A stretch of 64,000 bases of DNA. Origin: Planctomycetaceae bacterium. GTDB taxonomy: Bacteria; Planctomycetota; Planctomycetia; Planctomycetales; Planctomycetaceae. The translations under genes were made by a program, and so were the position numbers. The notes beneath the pieces were generated by a model. The model did no database searches, was not told the DNA's origin, and saw only the letters and a list, made by a program, of their open reading frames with translations. Position 1 is the first letter of the stretch; each line of letters starts with the position of its first letter. Of this stretch, positions 56,487 through 64,000 are shown in pieces. The stretch is from NCBI GenBank assembly GCA_021732845.1, contig JAKFUF010000142.1, positions 16,566-80,565 on the forward strand, written 5' to 3'.

Positions 56487-57530
56487 TCAGGGGTCGCGCG
56501 AGGCAATTCCGAGGTTGAGCAGTGCCTTCCGAACCTCGCTGGCCGACTGATATCGGTCAGGCGGATTCTTTGCCATCATCCGGCAAAGAATCTCCTCCAG
56601 TTCCACGGATGCGTCGGGTCGCGGAGCTCTAAGCTTTGGAATCGGTGACCGCGCATGCTGCAGCAGTGTGTCTGGCACGGAATCTCCGACGTAAGGGGGC
56701 TTGCCCGTCAGCAGGCGAAACATTGTGCAACCAAGAGCATAGATGTCGCTCTGTGGAGTGGGCAGTCGTGGATCTTCGAGCAACTCCGGTGCAATGAATT
56801 CGAGATTTGCCACCATCAGCATCTCAAGCTTCACAGGATGCATGACAATGCTTTCTGTCGACTTCTCCAAGTGAGCCATTCCAAAGCCGATAATCGAGAC
56901 CTGTCCCGACTTGTCCAGCATCAGATTCGAGGGTTGAATGCCGCGGTGAATGACCCCGGCTGAGTGTGCGCATTCCAACCCTTCGGCAACCTGAACGGTG
57001 TATTCGACAGCATCGGCGAGCCCCACCGGTCCGTGTGTCTTGATGTGTGCCAGCAAATTTTCCCCGGTGATCAACTGCATCGTCAGATAAGGCAACGAGT
57101 CGATTTCACCAGCCTCGCAAAAACCGACAATGTACGGATGTTTCAACTGGCGAAGAATGCTGACAACCTGCTGAAACCGCCGGACTCCGCTGGGGCTTTT
57201 CATCGCCGCCGTCGAGATCACCTTGAGGGCGACGGTTTTGCCAGTCTGGCAGTGCTTCGCGCTGAACACGTTGCCGAGTGCTCCTCCGCCGATCTTGTCC
57301 AAGACAATGTAGTTGCCAAAAACCAGCCCCGCCGTCTTGCCCTGGTAAATGGCAGACACCTGAAATTTCGTTAACCGGCCCGCGCTCACCAATTCCTTTG
57401 CCAAGTCTTCCGCGGTATTGATGGAATTGCCTTGGCCGGCGTGCTCTCGCTGGAATGCGGTGATTCCGTGCAGGGAGATCAATTGGCTCTCGACCGCCCG
57501 CTCAATGAAACGCTCAAGTTCTGTGGCCAT
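56487..57530 (-). CDS. Ser/Thr kinase-fold protein, predicted pseudokinase
   Basis: 347 residues. Residues 1-70 are the N-terminal helical region common in planctomycete kinases (RLTKFQVSAIYQGK). The kinase fold follows: IGGGALGNVF P-loop, VALKVIS with Lys103, but HRG195-197 instead of HRD, GFG215-217 instead of DFG, and no Glu in helix C (RRFQQVVSILRQL). IAPEL and SDIYALGCTMFRLLTGKPPY are normal. With both catalytic and metal-binding Asp replaced by Gly, phosphotransfer is unlikely, so a binding or scaffold role is inferred. It is convergent with the amidase and 90 bp downstream of the histidine kinase, with which it may form a unit. Confidence 0.9.
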   Translation of the reverse strand: MATELERFIERAVESQLISLHGITAFQREHAGQGNSINTAEDLAKELVSAGRLTKFQVSAIYQGKTAGLVFGNYIVLDKIGGGALGNVFSAKHCQTGKTVALKVISTAAMKSPSGVRRFQQVVSILRQLKHPYIVGFCEAGEIDSLPYLTMQLITGENLLAHIKTHGPVGLADAVEYTVQVAEGLECAHSAGVIHRGIQPSNLMLDKSGQVSIIGFGMAHLEKSTESIVMHPVKLEMLMVANLEFIAPELLEDPRLPTPQSDIYALGCTMFRLLTGKPPYVGDSVPDTLLQHARSPIPKLRAPRPDASVELEEILCRMMAKNPPDRYQSASEVRKALLNLGIASRDP

Positions 57531-57620
57531 TCAGGCAATTCCTGGATCAATTCTGAATTCGTTTGATTTCGCTGCCATTACCGCAGCCGAATTCACCAAG
57601 CCTGGGGTCAGGGTGGCGGG

Positions 57621-58934
57621 TCACCCTGTCTCATAGGGCAGTTCAATCACAAACGTCGTTCCCGGTTCGGACACATGCCGCAGTCCGATCTTGCCACCGA
57701 TGGTTTGCTCCATGATGCGGCGACAGACGAAGAGGCCCAGGCCGGTGCCGGTCTCTTTGGTGGTGAAATACGGCTGGAACACCCGGTCGCGGTCTTCGGG
57801 GCTGATGCCGTGGCCGTCGTCATGGACCTCGGCACGCAGGATATTGCCATCCTGTTCGGTGCGAATGCGGATCACCCCGCCTTCTTCCGTGGCGTCCATC
57901 GCGTTCAGGATCAGGTTCAGGAACACCTGCACCAACTGGTCGCGGACGACGCGGATTGGCGGGAGGTCAGGGGCATACTGCGTCTCGATCGTTTTGCCCT
58001 TGGTCCGCTTGTAGTACTTGGCGATGTTCAGGGCCACGTCGATGATGTCGTGCAGACTGCACAGGCTTTGTTCGGACACCGCCGGGCGGCTGAAATCGAC
58101 CAGCTCCCGCAGCGTCCGCTGGATCCGCCGCAATTGGTCGTCGACCATCTGCAGCCGCTCGCGCGTATACTCGTCGTTGGGGCGGCGGTTCAGCATCTGC
58201 ACCAGCGAACTAATCGCCGCCAGCGGATTGCCCACTTCATGCGCGATGCCCGCCGCCAATAATCCAAACGCCGCCTGCTTTTCCTGTTGCACAAGCAACG
58301 CCTGCGATTCTTGCAGCTCCTTGGTCCGTTCGTGAATCCGCAGTTCCAGCATCGCCTGGTTTTGCTGCAATTCCTGATTCAGCGAGAGAAACCGTCGCCC
58401 CGCCGACTTGAGCAGGCCCGACAGCGACGTTCCCGCCCACGTCACCCAGCCCATCAAAACCAGCATCACGCCCAGCGTAAACGTCCCCTGCGCCGAGTGT
58501 GCGTGGCTCAAACTCAAACCGATGAAACTGGCGCAGTGAAAGCTGAAGGTGATCAGCGTGATCGACGGCGAATGCCGGATGGCACACACCAGCAGCGACA
58601 GGAAGTAGTAGAACCGGAACGGGCTGTCGAGCCCCTGGTCGAAGTAGCACAACAGGCCGATAAACACCGCTTCCATCGCCGAGATGATCAGCGGCCAGCG
58701 GGCGAGGAACACGCGGCCGCGCAGGCTCCACCAGGTATCCAGCAGCGCGTAGACCGCCCCCAAGGTCAGAATCGCGTTCATCACCGCCTGCGTTCGTGGC
58801 TGGGACTTGTCGACCACATCCACGACGTTGACCAGCAGGTAGCCGACGCACAGCCCAAACCAGCGAATCTTGACCGTGATCGATTCCGCCGCCAGGTCGG
58901 ATTCACGCGGCAGTTGCTGTTGTGTGTTTAACAT
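57621..58934 (-). CDS. Membrane sensor histidine kinase
   Basis: 437 residues. Six hydrophobic segments (about 25-40, 50-66, 82-98, 108-120, 124-142, 152-172) form the sensor, as in MASE-type inputs, followed by a coiled coil and the DHp/catalytic core: AGIAHEVGNPLAA with H232, NLILNAMDATEEGG (N box), DDGHGISPED (G1), PYFTTKETGTGLGLFV (F and G2). It autophosphorylates on His and passes phosphate to a response regulator, which is not adjacent. The signal is unknown. Confidence 0.93.
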   Translation of the reverse strand: MLNTQQQLPRESDLAAESITVKIRWFGLCVGYLLVNVVDVVDKSQPRTQAVMNAILTLGAVYALLDTWWSLRGRVFLARWPLIISAMEAVFIGLLCYFDQGLDSPFRFYYFLSLLVCAIRHSPSITLITFSFHCASFIGLSLSHAHSAQGTFTLGVMLVLMGWVTWAGTSLSGLLKSAGRRFLSLNQELQQNQAMLELRIHERTKELQESQALLVQQEKQAAFGLLAAGIAHEVGNPLAAISSLVQMLNRRPNDEYTRERLQMVDDQLRRIQRTLRELVDFSRPAVSEQSLCSLHDIIDVALNIAKYYKRTKGKTIETQYAPDLPPIRVVRDQLVQVFLNLILNAMDATEEGGVIRIRTEQDGNILRAEVHDDGHGISPEDRDRVFQPYFTTKETGTGLGLFVCRRIMEQTIGGKIGLRHVSEPGTTFVIELPYETG

Positions 58935-58961
58935 CTCTGAAACTTGTGCCGCTGGGTGAAT

Positions 58962-59960
58962 TCAATTTTGCGTCACCTCACCGGCAAGATTCGAAAAATC
59001 CCGACAGGCAAGATCTTCATGTCTGATAAAGACATACAACGGGTCGAAGTCGTTGATTTCAAGTCTCATGGGCAGGTTTGAATCGAGCCGAAAGAGCAGC
59101 CTCCATTCACGGACATGCCGATTGATCATCTCCCGATTTTCTTGCAGCCAGATGACTCCGTCGAGAGCATGGCGACGAATATTGGCGATGTCGTGCCGGC
59201 CCATGTCCCGCAGTTTCTGGATGAAGGCATCAAAATCTTCGATTGACTCGAACCAATCGTCGTACTGAAGTCTTCGCTGGTTGAGGCGAGCGAGCACCAC
59301 CAATCGGTAGATGTTCTCCTGGCCATGGTGAGCAAATCCCAGCATCTGGCCGATCTGCTGAGGGCGCTTTAACTCTGCATGCAATTTATAGAGCCGTGCC
59401 ATTCCAGGATCTCCATCGATCACTTCAGATTCGGCTGCTATGCGCCGCTGAAGCAGTTTCGGACAACTCTCAATGGAGACGGCGGGCACTGCGCGAACAC
59501 GCTGAGGAATCAAACTGACCAACCACTGATTCGTGAGAGATAATTCCGGCGGTGTCGGGCAACGTCGCAGGGTAGATTTGTCACCCTCGAAGTAGATGGC
59601 ATCCAGTATTACGGGCTCCGAGGCCCCTAACATGTGGTTGACGAAGATGTACAGAATGCCGTTCGTGGGAAGTGATTGATCGGTCGCCAACGGTGGTAGC
59701 TCAGCGAAATTGATCTGCGCGACGAAATTGGAGTAAGTTTTCTCATCATTCCAGTCTGGAGTTGGCCAATCCATTCCGAGCGGAAGGTCGGGGTCGCCCC
59801 CAAAACGGCTATTTCCCACTGTTGAATAAGAATCCACCCCTTCCGTCACTAGCGCGTAGCATTCTGTGGCATGTGAAGAAATCTCATCAGCAAATGCCTG
59901 AAGATGCTGCCGGACGATCCCTTCAGAGAGTTCCTTGGCGAGCATTGGCGGCAGGGTCAT
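58962..59960 (-). CDS. DUF1963 (YwqG-like) protein
   Basis: 332 residues. The DUF1963 pattern is seen in SRFGGDPDLPLGMDWP, FVAQINFAELPPL, GILYIFVN and KLLGFAHHGQ-like QMLGFAHHGQ. YwqG-type proteins are cytoplasmic with no firm function. The C-terminal half (about 210-332) adds LARLNQRRLQYDDWFESIED and two helices. Codon use is less GC-biased than its neighbours, hinting at separate origin. ATG 59960 and 59984 are both possible starts. Confidence 0.85.
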   Translation of the reverse strand: MTLPPMLAKELSEGIVRQHLQAFADEISSHATECYALVTEGVDSYSTVGNSRFGGDPDLPLGMDWPTPDWNDEKTYSNFVAQINFAELPPLATDQSLPTNGILYIFVNHMLGASEPVILDAIYFEGDKSTLRRCPTPPELSLTNQWLVSLIPQRVRAVPAVSIESCPKLLQRRIAAESEVIDGDPGMARLYKLHAELKRPQQIGQMLGFAHHGQENIYRLVVLARLNQRRLQYDDWFESIEDFDAFIQKLRDMGRHDIANIRRHALDGVIWLQENREMINRHVREWRLLFRLDSNLPMRLEINDFDPLYVFIRHEDLACRDFSNLAGEVTQN

Positions 59961-60055
59961 ATTGCACCATTCGATGGAACCCAAGAATTCTCATGTGGGT
60001 ATTTGGAAGCGGATTTTGAGAATGACTTGCATGGTAAGGGTCAATCCAATCCGTC

Positions 60056-60580
60056 TCATGAAAAATCTGCCGGCAGCCGCGACAGGATTTCCTCGGCGAT
60101 TTGCGCAGCGGTCAGGCCACGGGTTTCGATCACGATGCTGGCTGTTTCACGATAGAGCGGTTCGCGGACAGCCAGCAGGTGCGAGATTTCCGCCGCGCCG
60201 CCAGTTGCCGTGAGCTGTGGACGGCGTTCGGCGGTGGTGTGGTCGGCGGTGATGCGGGTGTGCAGGGTTTCGGCGTCGGCTTTGAGCCACACGACAGGAC
60301 CGGCGGCACGCATTTCGCGACGCGTGTCTGGGTTCAGGATTGCGCCGCCGCCAGTGGCCAAAACGAGTTTCGACCGCTGCAGGTGTTCGCAGATTCCCTG
60401 GCGTTCAAGCCGCCGAAACTCTGCCTCACCGGATTCGGCAAAGATCTCGCGGATCGACCGACCCGCGCGGGCTTCCAAGACCACGTCCGCGTCGAGCCAC
60501 TCCCAGCCGAGCGCCTGGGCAAGGAGCGGGGCAATGGTCGACTTGCCGCTGCCGCGGTAACCAATCAACGTGAGGATCAT
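60056..60580 (-). CDS. aroK: Shikimate kinase
   Basis: 174 residues, normal for AroK/AroL. The Walker A motif GYRGSGKST is at 7-15, LDADVVLEARAGRSIREIFA holds the shikimate-binding Asp, EFRRLE the Arg/Glu pair, LATGGGAIL the substrate Gly loop, and RITADHTTAERRPQL the lid with its Arg. It phosphorylates shikimate at O-3 with ATP in the pathway to chorismate. It stands alone, with no other aro genes in the window. Confidence 0.95.
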   Translation of the reverse strand: MILTLIGYRGSGKSTIAPLLAQALGWEWLDADVVLEARAGRSIREIFAESGEAEFRRLERQGICEHLQRSKLVLATGGGAILNPDTRREMRAAGPVVWLKADAETLHTRITADHTTAERRPQLTATGGAAEISHLLAVREPLYRETASIVIETRGLTAAQIAEEILSRLPADFS

Positions 60581-60711
60581 GCTCGCCTGAGGCTTGGACG
60601 CTGCCGGCCCGAAGTCGATGTCAGGAGCCGGGCCATTGGACGCTTGTGGATGACCGTATCATCCGTTCTCAAGTCGTCGCCGTCTATTGCCACCACGCAA
60701 CGCGACCGACA

Positions 60712-60772
60712 TGTCGACTGAAGTCGACACTACGGGTTAGCAACCATCTTCGGCTAAAGCCGACGCCACGGG
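60712..60772. repeat. Isolated degenerate unit of the hairpin repeat
   Basis: GTCGACTGAAGTCGACACTACGGG and TCGGCTAAAGCCGACGCCACGG (two hairpins) resemble the halves of one unit of the 12-copy array at 47813-49093 in inverted order. It lies just before the stop of the beta-helix gene. Confidence 0.6.
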
Positions 60773-60778
60773 AGGCGA

Positions 60779-61714
60779 TCACTTGGCTTCCTCGCCGTCG
60801 ATCAACAGGTGCCCGCCGCGCACGCGGAACAGCTCTCCGCCGGGGCCGAGCTTCGTGTTCAGCAGTTCGGTTTGGGCCTTCTCGGCGTTGATGAGCTGGA
60901 CTTCCCGGTTTCCCTGAACAACACAATCCTTCAGGCCGATGAGCGACGTGCCTCCGGCAGCGCAGCCGGCGCGGCCGTTTTCCAGCATCTGCACGTTCTC
61001 CAGAATGATTTCCCGGGCGCGGTCGTGGGCGTTGACGCCGTCCAGCCGGTAGTGCCGGATGGTCAGGTCCTTGATCAACACGTTCCGCACATCCAGGAGC
61101 GTGATGCCAACCTCCGCGTAGGCGAAGGCCATCGGCAAAGAGCGTGGCTCCTCCGCGAAACCTGGCTTGGCATTGTAATAAATAGTCCCCTTCCACCCGC
61201 ACCATTCCCCCGGCTTGAGATCCGGCCGGACTTTGGGATCCGTCACGCGGACTTCGGGGAGCGGCACGTCCTTCAAGAGAAGCTGGTAATACGCCTTGCG
61301 ATGCGGCCGCACGGACCACAAATTGCCGTCGTACTCCCAGACTTCGGGGGCGAGCGAGCGGGCTCCACTGAGGATTGCACCGTGCCCCTGAATGGTGAAG
61401 GGGATGAGCGTCAGGCCGCCAAACCGCGGGCCGGCCAGCGACAGGGTTTCGTAGTAGGGCTCACCGGGGGCGAGGTGGATTGTGTCGCCGGCCTGAACTC
61501 GTTCCAGGGCGCGGGCAATCGAGCGGACTGGTCCGGCATCGCCGCCCACCGGTTGGATGACCAGGCCGTCCAGCGCGTCGTCGCCGCTGCGGTTGTCGAC
61601 AAAATAGTCCCGGCCGACGACCCGATCCTGCAGCGCGAGCACAAGAGCCACGAGGTAGGACAGGCCAACCAACGTGCGACCAGCGATACGCAGGAAATTG
61701 GAAAGGATCCGCAT
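60779..61714 (-). CDS. Membrane-anchored right-handed beta-helix protein
   Basis: 311 residues from ATG 61714 (MRILSNFLRIAGR). A membrane segment or signal anchor (about 13-30, TLVGLSYLVALVLALQD) is followed by the start of a pectate-lyase-like fold (DYFVDNRSGDDALDG, PVRSIARALERVQAGDTIHLAPG) and parallel beta-helix repeats (NVLIKDLTIRHYRLDGVNAH, REIILENVQMLENGRAGCAA). Such proteins often bind or cleave polysaccharides; no catalytic residues can be assigned. Confidence 0.83.
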   Translation of the reverse strand: MRILSNFLRIAGRTLVGLSYLVALVLALQDRVVGRDYFVDNRSGDDALDGLVIQPVGGDAGPVRSIARALERVQAGDTIHLAPGEPYYETLSLAGPRFGGLTLIPFTIQGHGAILSGARSLAPEVWEYDGNLWSVRPHRKAYYQLLLKDVPLPEVRVTDPKVRPDLKPGEWCGWKGTIYYNAKPGFAEEPRSLPMAFAYAEVGITLLDVRNVLIKDLTIRHYRLDGVNAHDRAREIILENVQMLENGRAGCAAGGTSLIGLKDCVVQGNREVQLINAEKAQTELLNTKLGPGGELFRVRGGHLLIDGEEAK

Positions 61715-61908
61715 GCTCGTGGCCTCGGACGGACGGGTGGGCGTGGGATCGGTTTGCGGATGGCGCGCGGCATCACCCAAGCTCGGTTTTTGAGGTATCG
61801 GCCTCGAATTCCTTTCCGGTCCCGTGGACTACGACCAGGAATTCATAAAGACCATGAAACGCGACCGCACGCCCGAAAAACCGTTTACAGCCACAGAACC
61901 CGCACCTC

Positions 61909-63297
61909 TCAGATTTCCGGCAGAGCCGCGCGTTGCCGCACATCGGCGAATGTCGTTTCCCGCACGATCGCGCCATCGCGGAAGACTTCGACCAGGGCGT
62001 CATCGGCGCTGTTTCCGTCGTCCACCACCGTGGCAAACGCTCCATTCCGCCGCACGAGCTTCAGCCGGCCAGCTTTGGACCGCTTCCCGCCATCCGTGAT
62101 GGGCTGTTTGTAAACATCGCGGTCGGCACCATGGACCCGCGCGGTCGAGCACTTGAAGGCGTATTTGCTCGTGTCGCGGTTCAGTTTCTGCAACAGGCCG
62201 CCGCCGGACCCGAAGGCGACGTTGTCGGCGGACCAACCTTCCCGCTGCATCGCCTCCAGAATACGGGTCAGCATGTGCCGGTCGATGCCGTCCCCCTGAA
62301 TCACGCGGACATGGGGATCGAGGACGCGAAAGCCCTTGGCGTTCTGCGTGGTGCCAAACCGCTCGCCCAGCAGATTCAGGACTTTGACGACGATCGTCGG
62401 CGGATCACCGGAATCCGGCCGCACGACCAGCGTGCCGTTGCGGGCCAGCACATCGGCTTTGAGCTGCCGGCCCCAGAGTTCGGAACACGCGTTGAAGATG
62501 TCGTAGGAGTCGCTGACCACCGCCACCAGCCCATCTGGGAACTGGTGCAGCATGTTGCGCAGGGCATCCACCTCGTGTTCGCGGCCCCATGAGGTGAGGG
62601 TGCTGTGTTCCGCGGCCGGGATGGAAAAGCCAGCCATCGGCTCGCCGTAGTATTCGCTCGCCATCAGCAGGCCGGGCACCGTGTCGGTCCCCTTGAAGTT
62701 GACGAGGTGCGCCGCCCCACCCACCGCTGCCGTCTCCACGGACGAGACCCCGCGGAAGCCGAAGTCGTGCAGCTTGAAGTCGATCAACTTCGGGTCGCCG
62801 GTCGCCTGCAGCGATTTGAGAATCGTCCGCTTCATCTCGCGCGACTGGGTGGCGACCGTGCTGGCGTACCACACCTGCACCAGCAGCGTCTCCAGATAGT
62901 TGGTGAGCCAGTAGCAGTCGGGGTCGGTGTTCTCGATGGTCATCAGGACGTTGCTGACCGGCACGACCGTGCCTTCAGGAACCGCCCGAATAACAACTGG
63001 CAGCCGGCCGCCATGGTTGGACAGGATCTGCTCCCAACCCACGCGGTGAAAGATATTGGGGTTGCCCAGGTGCCCCGCATAAAAACTGGCGGCGAACTGG
63101 ATCGCCTCGCGCGTGACCCGCACCCCCTGCAAGTACCGCTTGAGGTAATACTGCAGGCCGAAGAACACCGTCTCCGAAAAATCGCCCCCCCGCGATTCGA
63201 AGTACGAGAAGATCGTCTCCGTCCCTGGCGGGTACTGCTTGTGATGGGAGACCTTGTAACTGTCCGTCAGCAGCAGGATGTTTTGCAGCGTGTCCAT
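61909..63297 (-). CDS. nadV: Nicotinamide phosphoribosyltransferase (NAMPT/NadV type)
   Basis: 462 residues, close to the eukaryotic NAMPT length (~490). Diagnostic stretches are NILLLTDSYKVSHHKQYPPG, SYFESRGG, ENTDPDCYWLTNYLETLLVQ, LHDFGFRGVSSVETAAVGG, HLVNFKGTDTVPG, AAEHSTLTSWG, VVSDSYDIFNAC, VRPDSGDPP, VIQGDGID and AFGSGGGLLQKLNRD. It converts nicotinamide plus PRPP to nicotinamide mononucleotide in NAD salvage, as in a minority of bacteria. ATG 63297 matches the family N-terminus; a longer frame back to 63570 would cover repeat DNA. Confidence 0.95.
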   Translation of the reverse strand: MDTLQNILLLTDSYKVSHHKQYPPGTETIFSYFESRGGDFSETVFFGLQYYLKRYLQGVRVTREAIQFAASFYAGHLGNPNIFHRVGWEQILSNHGGRLPVVIRAVPEGTVVPVSNVLMTIENTDPDCYWLTNYLETLLVQVWYASTVATQSREMKRTILKSLQATGDPKLIDFKLHDFGFRGVSSVETAAVGGAAHLVNFKGTDTVPGLLMASEYYGEPMAGFSIPAAEHSTLTSWGREHEVDALRNMLHQFPDGLVAVVSDSYDIFNACSELWGRQLKADVLARNGTLVVRPDSGDPPTIVVKVLNLLGERFGTTQNAKGFRVLDPHVRVIQGDGIDRHMLTRILEAMQREGWSADNVAFGSGGGLLQKLNRDTSKYAFKCSTARVHGADRDVYKQPITDGGKRSKAGRLKLVRRNGAFATVVDDGNSADDALVEVFRDGAIVRETTFADVRQRAALPEI

Positions 63298-63499
63298 CGG
63301 GGGTCCACACATGTGCAGGCTGGGAAGATTCAGAAATGGAGTGATGTTTCGCAGTTCGGTTCGCTGGAATTTGGAAGTCCCGCAGACGACGAACTCCCCA
63401 GCGTGCCGGTTGTACCACGAACGTTGCGAAGAGCGTGAAAGGACAGGCAGGGAATTCTCAACACTTGCGGCGGGTGCTGCAAGCGGGCGGACACGCGCA

Positions 63500-63802
63500 A
63501 AGGATCGGATATTTGTGCGTTTCAAGATGCTGACCGAAGGCCGATCTTGGATAACGAGAAAGAGAACCACGAATTTTCAGGAATACGACGAATGGCAAGA
63601 ATGGCAACGAGCAGGATTCCATCGCCCGCGATCCCATGCCGGTTGATGATTCGTGAAATTCGTGGTTAATTTAAGATCGTACGACTTCCGCATTGTCTTG
63701 CCAGGCCTGTCGACTTCACCAACAAATTCATTGGTTGTCCCTGATGGCGTTCGCTGCTGGATCGGGACACAACTGTCACAGTGATTTTTGCGGCGATCCT
63801 TG
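63500..63802 (-). repeat. MITE-like dispersed element, inverted copy of 22517-22847
   Basis: On the minus strand it begins AAGGATCGCCGCAAAAATCA and runs collinear with 22517-22847, including the GGTGAAGTCGACAGGCCTGG block and the CACGAAT palindrome (63565-63665), ending near AAAGGATCGG (63500). It has no intact gene. Confidence 0.65.
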
Positions 63803-64000
63803 GTGCGGAGGCCCAGATCGAAGCGTTTGCACGGTCTGGCCGAACGACATGTTTTGGCGGACAATGCACACCAGAGGCCGTCCATCCTGTGGCTTCCGGT
63901 CCACACGCTTCAGAAAGCGCCTGCCGACAGCGGGCGAACCCTGCCATGGATGACGAAACCCCGGCACCTGAATCAGCGGCCTCTCACCCGCCGCCGGACC
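63803..64000. other. Right end of window, no gene recognised
   Basis: Short frames here have no start signals or family features. A gene continuing past the edge cannot be excluded. Confidence 0.4.

Noticed and set aside
63577..63906. 109-residue minus frame at the right edge
   Set aside because: It lies within the dispersed element 63500-63802 and flanking DNA, without family features.

Overview
The window is bacterial chromosome from a member of the Planctomycetota (PVC superphylum). The case rests on its family content: a PVC-type haem-binding CxxCH protein, two BlaI/M56 (BlaR1-like) pairs of which one M56 protein is fused to a DUF1559-type domain, an ECF sigma factor coupled to a Ser/Thr kinase, a VTC/DUF4956/CotH cluster, DUF6807, GldtSH-type Gfo/Idh proteins, and many short palindromic dispersed repeats. 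GC content is high, so most real genes carry long antisense shadow frames. No rRNA, CRISPR array or complete insertion sequence is seen; there is one tRNA (Ser-GGA).

Layout. 1-5.6 kb: a very large M56 peptidase (runs off the left edge) translationally coupled to BlaI, behind a near-consensus promoter with a perfect palindrome. 6-12 kb: secreted DUF6807 protein, ADP-ribosylglycohydrolase, 6-phosphogluconate dehydrogenase, and a WD40/oxidoreductase fusion. 12.3-20 kb: ECF sigma plus membrane Ser/Thr kinase, then VTC polyphosphate-polymerase-like protein, DUF4956 membrane protein and a CotH kinase-like exported protein; the kinase and the CotH protein share a homologous periplasmic LTxxQ-type module. 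20-29 kb: AraC regulator, BON-like mini-protein, secreted phospholipase-A2-like protein, SDR, radical SAM protein, small unknowns, DUF58. 29.9-36.7 kb: a five-gene minus-strand run encoding ECF sigma, membrane anti-sigma, Tat-exported protein, CsgG/LpoB-like protein and a CsgG-TPR-propeller protein. 36.9-47.8 kb: secreted unknown, Na+/solute symporter, PVC haem protein, MFS transporter, LRR protein. 47.8-49.1 kb: a 12-copy tandem array of ~107-bp hairpin-rich units. 49.3-52.7 kb: second BlaI/M56 pair. 52.7-54.0 kb: tfoX fragment and decayed integrase next to tRNA-Ser, the scar of an integrated element. 54-63.3 kb: Tat-signal GatC-like protein plus amidase, pseudokinase, histidine kinase, DUF1963, shikimate kinase, beta-helix protein and a NAMPT-type nicotinamide phosphoribosyltransferase.

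Repeats are a major theme. At least three families of small TIR-bounded, MITE-like elements, palindromic CACGAAT repeats, CAATGACCAATG repeats, a 19-bp minisatellite and the 12-unit array occupy nearly all long intergenic spaces. Signalling is the other theme: two BlaI/M56 systems, two ECF sigma factors, one intact and one apparently dead Ser/Thr kinase, and a histidine kinase, several of them linked to exported or envelope proteins.
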